A DNA stretch of 64,000 nucleotides from Methanolobus sp. (GCF_016278385.1 NZ_JADQBY010000013.1:1-64000), one strand, 5' to 3'; numbered from the stretch's first letter, positions 1 through 8,127 are shown. Translations and numbers: made by a program. The notes: generated from the sequence alone by a model not told the origin.

Positions 1-17
1 AAATTGAGTTTGAATAC

Positions 18-395
18 TTAAGTGAATCTAAAATGAAGGTATATCGAAATCCTCTTATGTGTCTCATTTAATATTTTTAATAGATGGGGTGGGATAAAAT
101 TAAGATTACGAGTGCCCCAATAGTTAATGTCAATATCCAGAAGCTTAATCGTATCTAGTAAAGGAATCATTTCATTAACGATCAGTTTTCCAATAATTGT
201 CAATTCATAAGTATCGTTATAATGAGTTACAAGATAATTATCTTCCAGAATTTTAGTTTGAGGAAGTAAGGCCTGTCTTGTTGTCTCCAGGTATTTGAGA
301 AGGTTTTCCATTTCTGTTGGTCCTTCCTGTAATATTATCAATGTGTTTTTTCGTTTTTCCGATTTGAAGATAACATCTAGTATCAATTTTTTCAT
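18..395 (-). pseudogene. Truncated winged-helix transcriptional regulator (FilR1/DUF1724-type N-terminus)
   Basis: The 125-residue product begins MKKLILDVIF and has the helix-turn-helix half typical of the large methanogen regulator family with a C-terminal FilR1 (DUF1724) ligand domain: a KRKNTLIILQEGPTEM helix, a QALLPQTKILED recognition segment and a YWGTRNLNFIPPH linker. Family members are normally about 250 residues. Here the reading frame leaves the family pattern just after ILNE and stops 14 residues later, so the sensor domain is missing. The start at 395 was preferred over more upstream codons because GGTGG lies 8 bases before it and because the family starts there. The gene is probably a decayed regulator. 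A DNA-binding fragment that still works cannot be excluded. Family recognition is from memory. Confidence 0.55.
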
Positions 396-632
396 ATATA
401 TGGCCACCAACATTTGTATCCATGTGATGGAGTTATATAAGTAAATTGGATGGTAGTAGCAATGGAACTTAAAACCTCTTCGAATATTTAGTCTATGTGA
501 AAGTAACAATACCTGAGAAGTGGTAACAAATGATGAAACTTGGGATCTATCGCTATCCATGCCTGTATTTATTATTGTGCAAAATCAGTGAGCTTGCTGT
601 AAAGAAAAAGGTCAGAAAAAAATAGCATCTTT

Positions 633-1151
633 TCATTCTATTTCAATATCAAAGACATTCAAAAGAGCGATTACTTCTGGAATGGAGAATTTTGTCTTTT
701 TCAGGAAATTATTATTCGGATCGATGTCATAGTTCCTTGCATTCCTAAATGATGTGAAACTCAGGTTTGTATTTCTAAAGAGAGTGTTATTTAGATTAGA
801 ACCTTCAAAATTTGCGTTTTTGAGGTTGGTATTCATAAAATCACAGTCATAAACCTGACAATTAGTAAAATCGGTATTCTCCATATTTATATATGAAAAT
901 ATTGAATAAGAAATGAAAGAGTCTTCAAATCCAATCGTAAATATAAAATCGTTGCATTTTGAAAAATCCAGTCCCTGGATTTTGCAGTTCCTGAACCTTA
1001 CATCCTGAAATCTTGTGTTATTCAAATCTACGCTTGGTAAATTGCAGTTTTCAAAATTACAATCGATGAACTTTGAATTTTGAAAGGATATACCTGTAAA
1101 ATTGGTGTTCTCAAAGTTTTCTCCTTCAAACTCTTCATTCTGGTATTCCAT
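633..1151 (-). CDS. Pentapeptide-repeat protein
   Basis: The 172-residue protein consists mostly of tandem five-residue repeats of the A(D/N)LXX type, such as NFENTNFTG, CNFENCNLP and ANFEGSNLNN, in two blocks from about residue 5 to 60 and 88 to 140. Such repeats fold into a right-handed quadrilateral beta-helix. There is no signal peptide or membrane segment, so it should be cytoplasmic. The C-terminal 30 residues are not repetitive. Pentapeptide proteins have varied roles, from DNA-gyrase protection to scaffolding, and nothing here chooses among them. It is transcribed in the same direction as the P-type ATPase upstream, with a 41-base gap, so it could be the last gene of the oxidase operon. 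That link is only positional. Confidence 0.8.
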   Translation of the reverse strand: MEYQNEEFEGENFENTNFTGISFQNSKFIDCNFENCNLPSVDLNNTRFQDVRFRNCKIQGLDFSKCNDFIFTIGFEDSFISYSIFSYINMENTDFTNCQVYDCDFMNTNLKNANFEGSNLNNTLFRNTNLSFTSFRNARNYDIDPNNNFLKKTKFSIPEVIALLNVFDIEIE

Positions 1152-1192
1152 GTTCTATAACAGTTGTTCCTATCTAATATAGTTTTTTTAGT

Positions 1193-3643
1193 TCATCTAT
1201 GGAAGATTAAGTCACTATGGTCCAGCAGGTCATACAACCTCACCTTTATCAGGTCTGTGATAACAAAAGCCACCAGTGCATACAGCCACACGATACCTGC
1301 AAGTTTCCAGCCAATTGGCGATATATAGAAACCATAAACCACAACGAGAGTTGCCAGGAACTTTGTGCCTATTGTTGACCAGAACAGGATACCGCTTGGC
1401 CTGATAGACCAGAAAGGACCTCTTGTACGGGCAAGGAATATCGTCAGGTGTCCTGCAACTGCAAGCTTTAGGAATATAAAAGACTGCAATACACCCTGAC
1501 TGAGATTGAGGACATTCAACCCTATGTAAAAGATTGTAAAGGAAGAAATTACACCTATAATTCCCAGGAAAGTTGCCATACTCAAGACTTCCCTGATGTT
1601 CCACTTTTCCGGCATATTGGAATATTTCACATTATCATAGGCTATAGCCATGATAGGACCATCATTGAACAGTGCAAGTAACACTATCATGATGGCGGTC
1701 ACCGGATAGAAATTAAACGCAATGATAGAAACTGTGATGAAAAACAGGACTCTCACAGTCTCAGCTATTCGGTAAATGGAATAGCTCTTCATGCGCTGGA
1801 AAATTTTGCGACTCTCTTTGATGGCATCAATGATCACTGAAAGTCCCGGAGTTGTAAATACGATGTCTGCAGCAGACTTTGCGGCATCTGTAGCTCCGAA
1901 AACGGCAATTCCTGCATCAGCTTTCTTCAGAGCAGGAGCATCATTGACACCATCCCCGGTCATACCAACAATGTGCCCTTTTTTTTGGAGAAGCTCGACT
2001 ATTCTGTATTTATGTTCCGGAAACACCTGGGCAAAACCATCTGATCTTTCAATTAGATCCTGTGCCTGAAGATCAGTTTTGCCTTCAAGCTCCGGAGCAC
2101 TTATGATATTCGTACCCATATCTATCTGACTGGCAATCTCCTTTGCAATTGCAACGTGGTCACCAGTTATCATCTTAATATCAACGCCCATGGAATTAGC
2201 AGTCTTAATGGTCTGAGCTGAATCTTCATGAGGTGGATCATACAGACCAATGAGTCCTACAAAGCTGCATGTTCCATTATCCTCACACTTTGCCACACCC
2301 AGCGGACGATAACCTTTAACTGCAAGATCATTTACACTCTTTTCCACCTTCTCTGTTATCATTTTCTTATTTGTGGACATGTCAAGAATGACCTGCGGCG
2401 CTCCCTTGATAACCTTAAAGTGCATGCCTTCAGGACTTTCGACACTGGCCTCCGTATGTTTTATTACAGGATCGAAAGGCTTGAACTCTGTTATTTTATA
2501 GTCGTCCAGCTTTTTTGTTGAATCTTCCATGGAACTTATTTTTCTGAAGACAGCATTATCGATGGGATCATTATCCTCTTTCCTCGATGCAAAAGCACTG
2601 TAGATTAAGAGGTCTTCATCTGTAAAACCATCAAAAGGAATAAGCTCTGATAAAGTCAATTCGTTCTTTGTAATTGTACCTGTTTTATCTGAACACAATA
2701 TGTCCATACCTGCCATCTCTTCAATTGCCACGAGTTTACTGACAATCGCACCTTTTTTGGCAAGTTCGGTTGCGCCTACGGCCATAGATACTGACAGAAC
2801 AGCAGGTAGCGCAGCAGGTATTGCTGCAACCACCAGAACAAGAGCGAATTGAAGAGTATCCGGAAGACTTTCGTGCCTGAATATAGCAACCATGAAAACT
2901 ATGGCTACCAGTCCGGCAGCAAGGAATATCAGGTAATCTCCTATCTTTACGATTGCTTTCTGGAAATGACTCTGTGTCTTGACATCTGCAAGCAGTTCTG
3001 TGGTTTTACCAAAAAAGGTATTCATCCCGGTGGCAAATACTAACGCATTCATTTCACCTTTCTGAATAATGGATCCGGAATATGCAATATCTCCTAAAGC
3101 TTTGTCTACCGGAAGTGATTCTCCTGTCAGGGCGGATTCATCCACCTGAAGATAATCACCATCAATAAGTTTAACGTCAGCAGGAACAATATCTCCTGAA
3201 CGTAAGCGGACAATATCTCCGGGAACAAGTTCTCTGGAAGCCATTCCTTTCCAGTCTTCATCCCGTAATACTCTGGCCTGCAAAGCCATTTTCTTTTTTA
3301 GCAATTCAATGGCATTATCAGCCTTATTTTCCTGCCAGAACCCAACCACAGCATTAAGGAGCAACAATATTGAGATAATGATGAAATCTCCCCAGTGTTG
3401 TATGATTGCCGAAAGGATAGCAGCAATTTCAATCATCCAAGGAATAGGGGCCCAAAAATAACCGATGAATTTTTGAAACGGATTGGTCTTCTTTTCAATA
3501 AGCTCATTGTAGCCATATTTCTGAAGACGCTCACCAGCTTCAGCATCAGAGATGCCCCCTATGCTGGAATCTAGTTTTGTAAATAGCTCATCGATATTTA
3601 GCTCTTTTACATTTCCAATTGTGTGTGATGCAGGTTCTTCCAT
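1193..3643 (-). CDS. P-type H+-ATPase (plasma-membrane P3A type)
   Basis: The 816-residue protein is a cation-transporting P-type ATPase. Visible landmarks are the actuator loop motif TGES (about residue 173), the phosphorylation site CSDKTGTITKNE with Asp319, the nucleotide-domain KGAP motif, and the hinge GDGVNDAPALKKADAG. There are four N-terminal-side and about six C-terminal membrane segments. It lacks the N-terminal metal-binding CXXC domains and CPC motif of copper pumps, so it is not a CcoI/CopA-type ATPase. The overall pattern matches P3A proton pumps, known in yeast, plants and some methanogens. The start at 3643 (MEEPASH) was chosen because GGGAGA precedes it and the family begins there. 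It lies 22 bases downstream of the CcoP-like gene, so it is probably cotranscribed with the oxidase. Proton export is inferred from family, not shown. Confidence 0.88.
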   Translation of the reverse strand: MEEPASHTIGNVKELNIDELFTKLDSSIGGISDAEAGERLQKYGYNELIEKKTNPFQKFIGYFWAPIPWMIEIAAILSAIIQHWGDFIIISILLLLNAVVGFWQENKADNAIELLKKKMALQARVLRDEDWKGMASRELVPGDIVRLRSGDIVPADVKLIDGDYLQVDESALTGESLPVDKALGDIAYSGSIIQKGEMNALVFATGMNTFFGKTTELLADVKTQSHFQKAIVKIGDYLIFLAAGLVAIVFMVAIFRHESLPDTLQFALVLVVAAIPAALPAVLSVSMAVGATELAKKGAIVSKLVAIEEMAGMDILCSDKTGTITKNELTLSELIPFDGFTDEDLLIYSAFASRKEDNDPIDNAVFRKISSMEDSTKKLDDYKITEFKPFDPVIKHTEASVESPEGMHFKVIKGAPQVILDMSTNKKMITEKVEKSVNDLAVKGYRPLGVAKCEDNGTCSFVGLIGLYDPPHEDSAQTIKTANSMGVDIKMITGDHVAIAKEIASQIDMGTNIISAPELEGKTDLQAQDLIERSDGFAQVFPEHKYRIVELLQKKGHIVGMTGDGVNDAPALKKADAGIAVFGATDAAKSAADIVFTTPGLSVIIDAIKESRKIFQRMKSYSIYRIAETVRVLFFITVSIIAFNFYPVTAIMIVLLALFNDGPIMAIAYDNVKYSNMPEKWNIREVLSMATFLGIIGVISSFTIFYIGLNVLNLSQGVLQSFIFLKLAVAGHLTIFLARTRGPFWSIRPSGILFWSTIGTKFLATLVVVYGFYISPIGWKLAGIVWLYALVAFVITDLIKVRLYDLLDHSDLIFHR

Positions 3644-3665
3644 TTTGACTGTCTCCCATAAAAGG

Positions 3666-3947
3666 TTACATGGACATATTGCTAAACTCACCCCAATGAG
3701 CTGCAAAATATGCAATGGTCCAAACCAGCATTATAAAGTAAAGTACATAAAGGAAAGTTGTGATAGGACCATGAGATTCGGCAATTATTCCACCAAATTC
3801 CTCTGCATGGGAATTTGCATCTTTCAGAGAGTAGTGATCCTGGTTCTTTGCGCTCAGCCATACCAGTACCAAACTTGAGAGTACTATGAGAACGGTTATC
3901 CATACTAAAGAGTTCACATAGCTTGCATATTCCAAGGTGAAACTCAT
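3666..3947 (-). CDS. CcoP-like membrane subunit without heme domains
   Basis: The 93-residue protein has two predicted membrane segments (about residues 14-32 and 62-82) joined by a short polar loop reading AEEFGGIIAESHGPIT. In cbb3 oxidases the N-terminal domain of CcoP (FixP_N) also has an acidic EF-GI-E...P motif just before an aromatic LY.LY...W..AY helix, and this small protein shows that pattern. It has no CXXCH, so it would provide only the membrane anchor, while the two cytochrome c domains normally found on CcoP are fused to the main subunit upstream. Its ATG overlaps the ccoS stop by four bases (ATGA), indicating translational coupling. The CcoP relationship is pattern recognition; membrane topology and operon position are directly visible. 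Confidence 0.6.
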   Translation of the reverse strand: MSFTLEYASYVNSLVWITVLIVLSSLVLVWLSAKNQDHYSLKDANSHAEEFGGIIAESHGPITTFLYVLYFIMLVWTIAYFAAHWGEFSNMSM

Positions 3948-4135
3948 ATTTTCTCCCCCTGATGATTATTTGTTTCACTCCTATTTGACATTTCGTCAGG
4001 TATCTCCAGGATCCTGTATTTTGCTTCCTCGATATCTGTGAACTGTCCGGTTCTAATTCCCCATATCAGAAAACCAAGGAAAATAAGGAATAATGAAAAT
4101 GCTGTGATGAGCATTGCCAGATTATATTCATCCAT
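3944..4135 (-). CDS. ccoS: CcoS-like cbb3 oxidase assembly protein
   Basis: This 63-residue protein has one N-terminal membrane helix (about residues 7-28) followed by the sequence IRTGQFTDIEEAKYRIL. The CcoS/FixS family is defined by a single helix followed by a (V/I)RSGQFDDLEGPAYRIL-like block, so the match is close over the diagnostic region. In bacteria CcoS is needed for cofactor insertion into, and activity of, cbb3 oxidase. It starts only 4 bases after the stop of the large oxidase gene and overlaps the next gene. The hydrophilic C-terminal tail (SNRSETNNHQ) is unremarkable. Its presence is independent support for calling the upstream gene a cbb3-type enzyme rather than another heme-copper oxidase. 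Confidence 0.82.
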   Translation of the reverse strand: MDEYNLAMLITAFSLFLIFLGFLIWGIRTGQFTDIEEAKYRILEIPDEMSNRSETNNHQGEKI

Positions 4136-4139
4136 ATCA

Positions 4140-6995
4140 TCAGCTCCTCATATTTCTTGCATAGTTACTTTCGTACAATGGTCCCCATTTTGCATTGTAG
4201 TCATCCGGTGTGGCAAAGTGTTGGATGTAGAATATCGCCATGTACATCTCATCATCACTTAGAGAATACTTCCATGGAGGCATATTCGTAGTTTCCACGC
4301 CCTCCTTAACTTTCCAGACGTACTGTCCATAGTACTTGAAATCAGCACCTGATTCTGTGAAATTTGCAGGTTCCGGATCAATGTATCCTCCAGAGCTTAG
4401 AATAGAGGCAACACCATCTCCCTGTCCGCCCTCACCGTGACACTGTGCACAGTACAAGTTGAAAATCATCTGTCCCTTCTCGAACTGGTCCTGAGTACCT
4501 TCAATAGGCGGCACGATATGGGTCTGATTTGAAAAATTAATAGCTTCACCATCAGATACATCACCACTGACCGTCCTTATCGATCCTGTTGTAAAACTCA
4601 TTTCATAGAGATTTATCTTCCATATCTCAGTTTCATTGAGACTTAGTTTCCAGCTTGGCATTGCCGTACCTGGCACACCCTCGCTTACTCTCCAGAAATG
4701 ATATGAATCGCCTGTTTCAGGCATGTAGCTCATGATTCTTTCGTGAAGATTGGCGGGCTGGGTTACAACATGTCTTGCATATGGACCCTGGGCATTTCCT
4801 GAACAACCATGACATGCAAGACAACGTTCCGTGTAAGTTTTCTTACCTTCTTCAAAGATAGCTGCAAACTCTGCCCCTGTTTTTTCGTCTCCTGTATATG
4901 TCTGATTACTGGAATTATAATTCTGCATCGCAACAGACATAGAATCGGCAAATGGTTGCGTTTTATCTTGATACTCATAAGGTACTTCCGGATGGAAACT
5001 CATTACAGTAAGGTTATTTGTACCGAGGTTCTGGATATATGCAACCAGGGAATCCAATTGCGTATCTGAAAGGAATCCGAAAGGTGGCATAATGGAACTC
5101 GGACTGGTTGTTCTTGCATCCGTGTCATGAAGATAATGCCACTCAGTTGGTCTCATACCGCCTATCTGCGATAAATCCGGACCAGTACGTTCTGTTCCCA
5201 GAAGATGAGGAGAATCATAATAATAATCTCCCTGCTCAGATATTCTTCCAATAGCCCAGTCCTGAGGTCTTACAAATTGTGAATGACAGTAGAAACAGCC
5301 CATATCTGTGTATATTTCCCTTCCCTTTGCTTCTTCTATCGTATATGGATGAGCTATATCCGTGGCATTCACAGTATCAAGATTAAGTGCTGGCATGGCA
5401 ACGACCATCCAGGTCATGAGAAGGAAAAGAGCCAGACCACCCACCACTATAACAGGCATACTCATGGCATGCTGAGACCGTTTCTGCAACTTAGAATGTG
5501 GCCTTGAACTTTGTTCGGGAGATATACTGAAAATATCTTCTTCAACATGGGGTTCTTTTGAATGTGTAAAGGTCAGCAGTGTATTATATGCAAAGACATA
5601 CCCTGCCAGTACAACCATTCCTCCACCCATGGCTCTGGTAACATACCAGAACTGGAGGAGCTTTAATACAGGAGCAACAGTGATATTCTGGAACCAGGCT
5701 GAATTGGCGACCAGTCCTGCTATGGTCATGGATAGAAAAAAACTGGTAAAACCAATAAGTGCAAGCCACCAGCTGATACTCATAAGCCTGTCACTGTATA
5801 TTTTTGTCCGGGTTATTTTAGGTATCAGCCAGTACATCATTCCGATTGCTAGAAATCCGAATCCTCCGAGTATTGCCAGATGAGCATGTCCTACTGTCCA
5901 CTGGGAGAAGTGCAAGAATGAGTTTGTCCCCCTGAGTCCCTGAAGACTTCCCTGTACAGAAGTGAGAACGTAGAAAAAGAATCCTGTTACAATGAATCTG
6001 AATGGGATGTTCTCTGTAAAAATGTTCCATGAACCTCTGAGCGTCATTCCCAGATTTACTGCAAATGTAACTACAGGTACTAACATCAAAATACTCATAA
6101 CAACTGCAATAGTCTTCACCCATTCAGGGATTGCAGTTTGAAGTAAATGATGGCCTCCAACACCTGTATAGAAAAAAGCAATGGTGAAGAAACTGATCAC
6201 AGAAAGGAGATGACTGTACAGAGGCCTATTTATGATACGTGGGACCGCATAATACCATGTACCTATTCCAAGGGTGGTAAACCAGAGCCCCAGGACATTA
6301 TGGCCGTAGTACCAGTTAAATATAGAATCCGTAATTCCTACCAATGCTCCCGATGGAGGTCTCCACATGACATTACCGATGAAATAGACTATAGGGAACC
6401 AGATGAAAGTGCCTGTGTAGTACCAGGTTGATACATAGAGTTTTTTCTCGGTCCTTCGCCCAAAAGTCGACAATATATTGTACAATATCATCAACAATGT
6501 CACCATAATCAGAACATCAATTGACCATGGAAGTTCTGCATATTCCCTTCCCTGAGTATTTCCAAGAAACAGGATCATTGCTATACCAGTCAAAAGAGCA
6601 AGATTCCATAAAATCGCAGAAAGTTTTGTAAGTCTGGCACTATAAATGGGAGTATTGACCAGCCTCGGAATGGCCCAGAACATCCCGCCTATCAGACCAG
6701 ATGAAACAAAACCAAAAAGTACACCGTTAACATGAGCAGGCCTTATTCTGCCAAAGGTCAAAAAAGCTGCGTCGCCTAAAAAATACGGCTGGAAGAACTT
6801 AATTGCCAGTATGAACCCAAGTGTGGCAAATATCGGGAACCATATAAGTGATCCCAAAAACCAGTATTTTACAGCATCGTCGCCTTCGAGGAACTTATCC
6901 TTGGCAAGCTCGTTTCTGTTATCATTATCTTTTATTTCAGTTCCATCTTGAGCAGATAATTCGCCTTCTACTCCCCCACCGTCGTTAAATTCCAT
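4140..6995 (-). CDS. ccoNO: cbb3-type cytochrome c oxidase, CcoN-CcoO-CcoP heme domains fused in one chain
   Basis: The 951-residue membrane protein would reduce O2 to water. Residues 40-475 form a CcoN-type core with about 12 helices. His88 (RPAHVNG) and His372 fit the low-spin heme b ligands, His370 (VGHAH) the heme b3 ligand, and His232 (YYGHN), His282 and His283 (GGHHLL) the CuB ligands. Tyr276 is 44 residues after His232 and 6 before His282, as in the cross-linked Tyr of Pseudomonas cbb3. After a helix at 511-534 comes a CcoO-like domain with C567-C570-H571 (CFYCHSQFVRPQ) and Met636. Two more cytochrome c domains follow (C725-C728-H729 with Met779; C849-C852-H853 with Met905), equal to the usual CcoP heme complement. 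An AGGAGGT site lies 8 bases before the ATG. Normal enzymes have three separate subunits. A cbb3 oxidase is not something I know from methanogens. Confidence 0.95.
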   Translation of the reverse strand: MEFNDGGGVEGELSAQDGTEIKDNDNRNELAKDKFLEGDDAVKYWFLGSLIWFPIFATLGFILAIKFFQPYFLGDAAFLTFGRIRPAHVNGVLFGFVSSGLIGGMFWAIPRLVNTPIYSARLTKLSAILWNLALLTGIAMILFLGNTQGREYAELPWSIDVLIMVTLLMILYNILSTFGRRTEKKLYVSTWYYTGTFIWFPIVYFIGNVMWRPPSGALVGITDSIFNWYYGHNVLGLWFTTLGIGTWYYAVPRIINRPLYSHLLSVISFFTIAFFYTGVGGHHLLQTAIPEWVKTIAVVMSILMLVPVVTFAVNLGMTLRGSWNIFTENIPFRFIVTGFFFYVLTSVQGSLQGLRGTNSFLHFSQWTVGHAHLAILGGFGFLAIGMMYWLIPKITRTKIYSDRLMSISWWLALIGFTSFFLSMTIAGLVANSAWFQNITVAPVLKLLQFWYVTRAMGGGMVVLAGYVFAYNTLLTFTHSKEPHVEEDIFSISPEQSSRPHSKLQKRSQHAMSMPVIVVGGLALFLLMTWMVVAMPALNLDTVNATDIAHPYTIEEAKGREIYTDMGCFYCHSQFVRPQDWAIGRISEQGDYYYDSPHLLGTERTGPDLSQIGGMRPTEWHYLHDTDARTTSPSSIMPPFGFLSDTQLDSLVAYIQNLGTNNLTVMSFHPEVPYEYQDKTQPFADSMSVAMQNYNSSNQTYTGDEKTGAEFAAIFEEGKKTYTERCLACHGCSGNAQGPYARHVVTQPANLHERIMSYMPETGDSYHFWRVSEGVPGTAMPSWKLSLNETEIWKINLYEMSFTTGSIRTVSGDVSDGEAINFSNQTHIVPPIEGTQDQFEKGQMIFNLYCAQCHGEGGQGDGVASILSSGGYIDPEPANFTESGADFKYYGQYVWKVKEGVETTNMPPWKYSLSDDEMYMAIFYIQHFATPDDYNAKWGPLYESNYARNMRS

Positions 6996-7003
6996 AATAT
7001 ACG

Positions 7004-7010
7004 ACCTCCT
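7004..7010 (-). promoter_or_regulatory. Strong ribosome binding site of the oxidase gene
   Basis: AGGAGGT (reverse complement of acctcct) lies 8 bases upstream of the ATG at 6995 and is complementary to the anti-Shine-Dalgarno end of 16S rRNA. It fixes the start of the 951-residue protein and suggests efficient translation. Confidence 0.85.
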
Positions 7011-7090
7011 TCAAGGAAAACATTGAGTGGATTTGAAGCATAAAAGGTTCCCCAACCTTTACTTCTCAATAACAAAGGGAAGTGATTACT

Positions 7091-7100
7091 ATTTAATTAT
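7091..7100 (-). promoter_or_regulatory. Possible TATA box of the oxidase operon
   Basis: On the minus strand this reads ATAATTAAAT, an AT-rich box that would place transcription start near 7065-7072 and give a leader of about 70 bases before the oxidase ATG. It lies immediately downstream (in the direction of transcription) of the TGTACAA dyad. No transcript data are available, so this is a position-based guess. Confidence 0.35.
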
Positions 7101-7109
7101 GTCTATAAC

Positions 7110-7140
7110 TGTACAACTTTTCATGTTTCATCATTGTACA
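7110..7140. promoter_or_regulatory. TGTACAA...TTGTACA dyad, candidate operator
   Basis: TGTACAA at 7110-7116 and its reverse complement TTGTACA at 7134-7140 form a 31-base inverted repeat with a 17-base spacer. It sits between the divergent oxidase operon and cytochrome gene, directly upstream of the likely oxidase TATA box. A dimeric regulator controlling both units could bind here. No known consensus is recognised. Confidence 0.4.
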
Positions 7141-7200
7141 AATTATATTAGATAAATAAGTCTGGATATTTTAAGACCTACCCCTTATTCCAGGGTCAAA

Positions 7201-7212
7201 AGTATTTAAATA
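7201..7212 (+). promoter_or_regulatory. Possible TATA box of the cytochrome c gene
   Basis: The sequence around 7201 reads agtatttaaatac, a good archaeal TATA-like box. A start of transcription about 25 bases downstream would leave a short leader of roughly 20-25 bases before the ATG at 7256, including the ggggtga ribosome binding site. Confidence 0.45.
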
Positions 7213-7255
7213 CCCAACAACTAAGTTATTATTAACTGGAAAATGGGGTGAATAT

Positions 7256-7795
7256 ATGAAATATAAATTAATTCTTGTATTGTTCTTAGCAGCGATAATG
7301 TTGACAGTGGCACCTATGGCATCAGCAAAATCAAGTTTTATGAGTTCTTTCAACAATTACTATGATACCGGAGACACCAGGCTTGATTCATGTGCAATCT
7401 GTCACTCAGGTCCGAATGGTGGTTCTTTGAATTCTTATGGAAGAGCATATGGGGGAAATTATGCGTCAATTGAAGATCGTGATTCAGATGGTGATGGATT
7501 CAGCAACCTGGATGAGATAAATGCCCTGACTTTCCCGGGTAATGCCAATGATTTCCCCGAAATTGCAGCTGAACCTGTAGTTGAGGCTATACCTGAACTC
7601 ATATCTGAAACACCAGTCGAAGAAACAGTAGACGATCAAAACATGGAAGAGCCAATTGTTGATGAAACTCAGGAAGAAACAACAATTGAAGAGCAAAGTG
7701 ACGAAGCAACAACTGAAGAGCAATCTCCAGGGTTTGAAGTTATTCTTGCAATTGCCGGAATTTTTTCAGTAGCATATCTGAAAAGACGGGTATGA
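7256..7795 (+). CDS. Secreted monoheme cytochrome c with EF-hand-like motif and PGF-CTERM anchor
   Basis: The 179-residue protein has an N-terminal signal peptide (about residues 1-24, ending near ASAKS) and one heme c site, CAICHSG, at about residue 46. A calcium-binding DSDGDGFSNLDE motif follows near residue 80, a combination common in small bacterial cytochrome-like proteins. Residues 105-155 are a Glu/Thr-rich low-complexity stalk. The end reads SPGF, a hydrophobic stretch, then LKRRV, which fits the PGF-CTERM signal recognised by archaeosortase A. The mature protein should therefore be lipid-anchored on the outer membrane face. It is transcribed divergently from the cbb3 oxidase, so it is a plausible electron donor to that enzyme. 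The donor role is inference; the heme site and sorting signal are visible. Confidence 0.85.
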   Translation: MKYKLILVLFLAAIMLTVAPMASAKSSFMSSFNNYYDTGDTRLDSCAICHSGPNGGSLNSYGRAYGGNYASIEDRDSDGDGFSNLDEINALTFPGNANDFPEIAAEPVVEAIPELISETPVEETVDDQNMEEPIVDETQEETTIEEQSDEATTEEQSPGFEVILAIAGIFSVAYLKRRV

Positions 7796-7995
7796 CCTGA
7801 AATGAGTTGAAATCAGACAAACTATATTAGAATTAGTATATTTTATTCTGACATTCAGTCAGGATTTCTCTTTTTTATGTAAGGTTATGAAACAGAGGCA
7901 TAGTCATCGTTGATATTTATATTTTTAATTTATTTTTTAATCTGGTGTTTTTGTTTAGATATTTTGTATGGAGTAAGGATTACTTTTCACAGATA

Positions 7996-8127
7996 TCAAT
8001 TAATTTCATTAGTAATTCCGTTCTGCTTCATCCAATCTACTAAATATTCAATTTCAGCAAGCTTATCCTCGAGAGATTGGAGACGCTTATATTCTTCATT
8101 TAAGGCAAAGTCAGTAAAAGAGTCCAT
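7996..8127 (-). pseudogene. Remnant of an IS5-type transposase N-terminus
   Basis: The 43-codon frame begins MDSFTDFALNEEYKRLQSL and continues to IEYLVDW, which I recognise as the N-terminus of transposases common in Methanosarcinaceae (normally several hundred residues). After LVDW the sequence loses the family pattern and stops within 12 codons. The rest of the 7796-8379 interval has no gene. A short open frame at 8160-8235 (minus strand) ending KLPSIPCTIR may be another fragment. No intact terminal inverted repeats were found. Confidence 0.55.

Noticed and set aside
1230-1604. Long overlapping frames inside the H+-ATPase (for example 1230-1604 and 3552-3878)
   Set aside because: They lie in other frames of clearly coding DNA, lack ribosome binding sites and have no recognisable protein features.
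1193-3643. Copper ATPase (CcoI) role for the P-type ATPase
   Set aside because: No CXXC domain or CPC motif; the pattern is that of P3A proton pumps.
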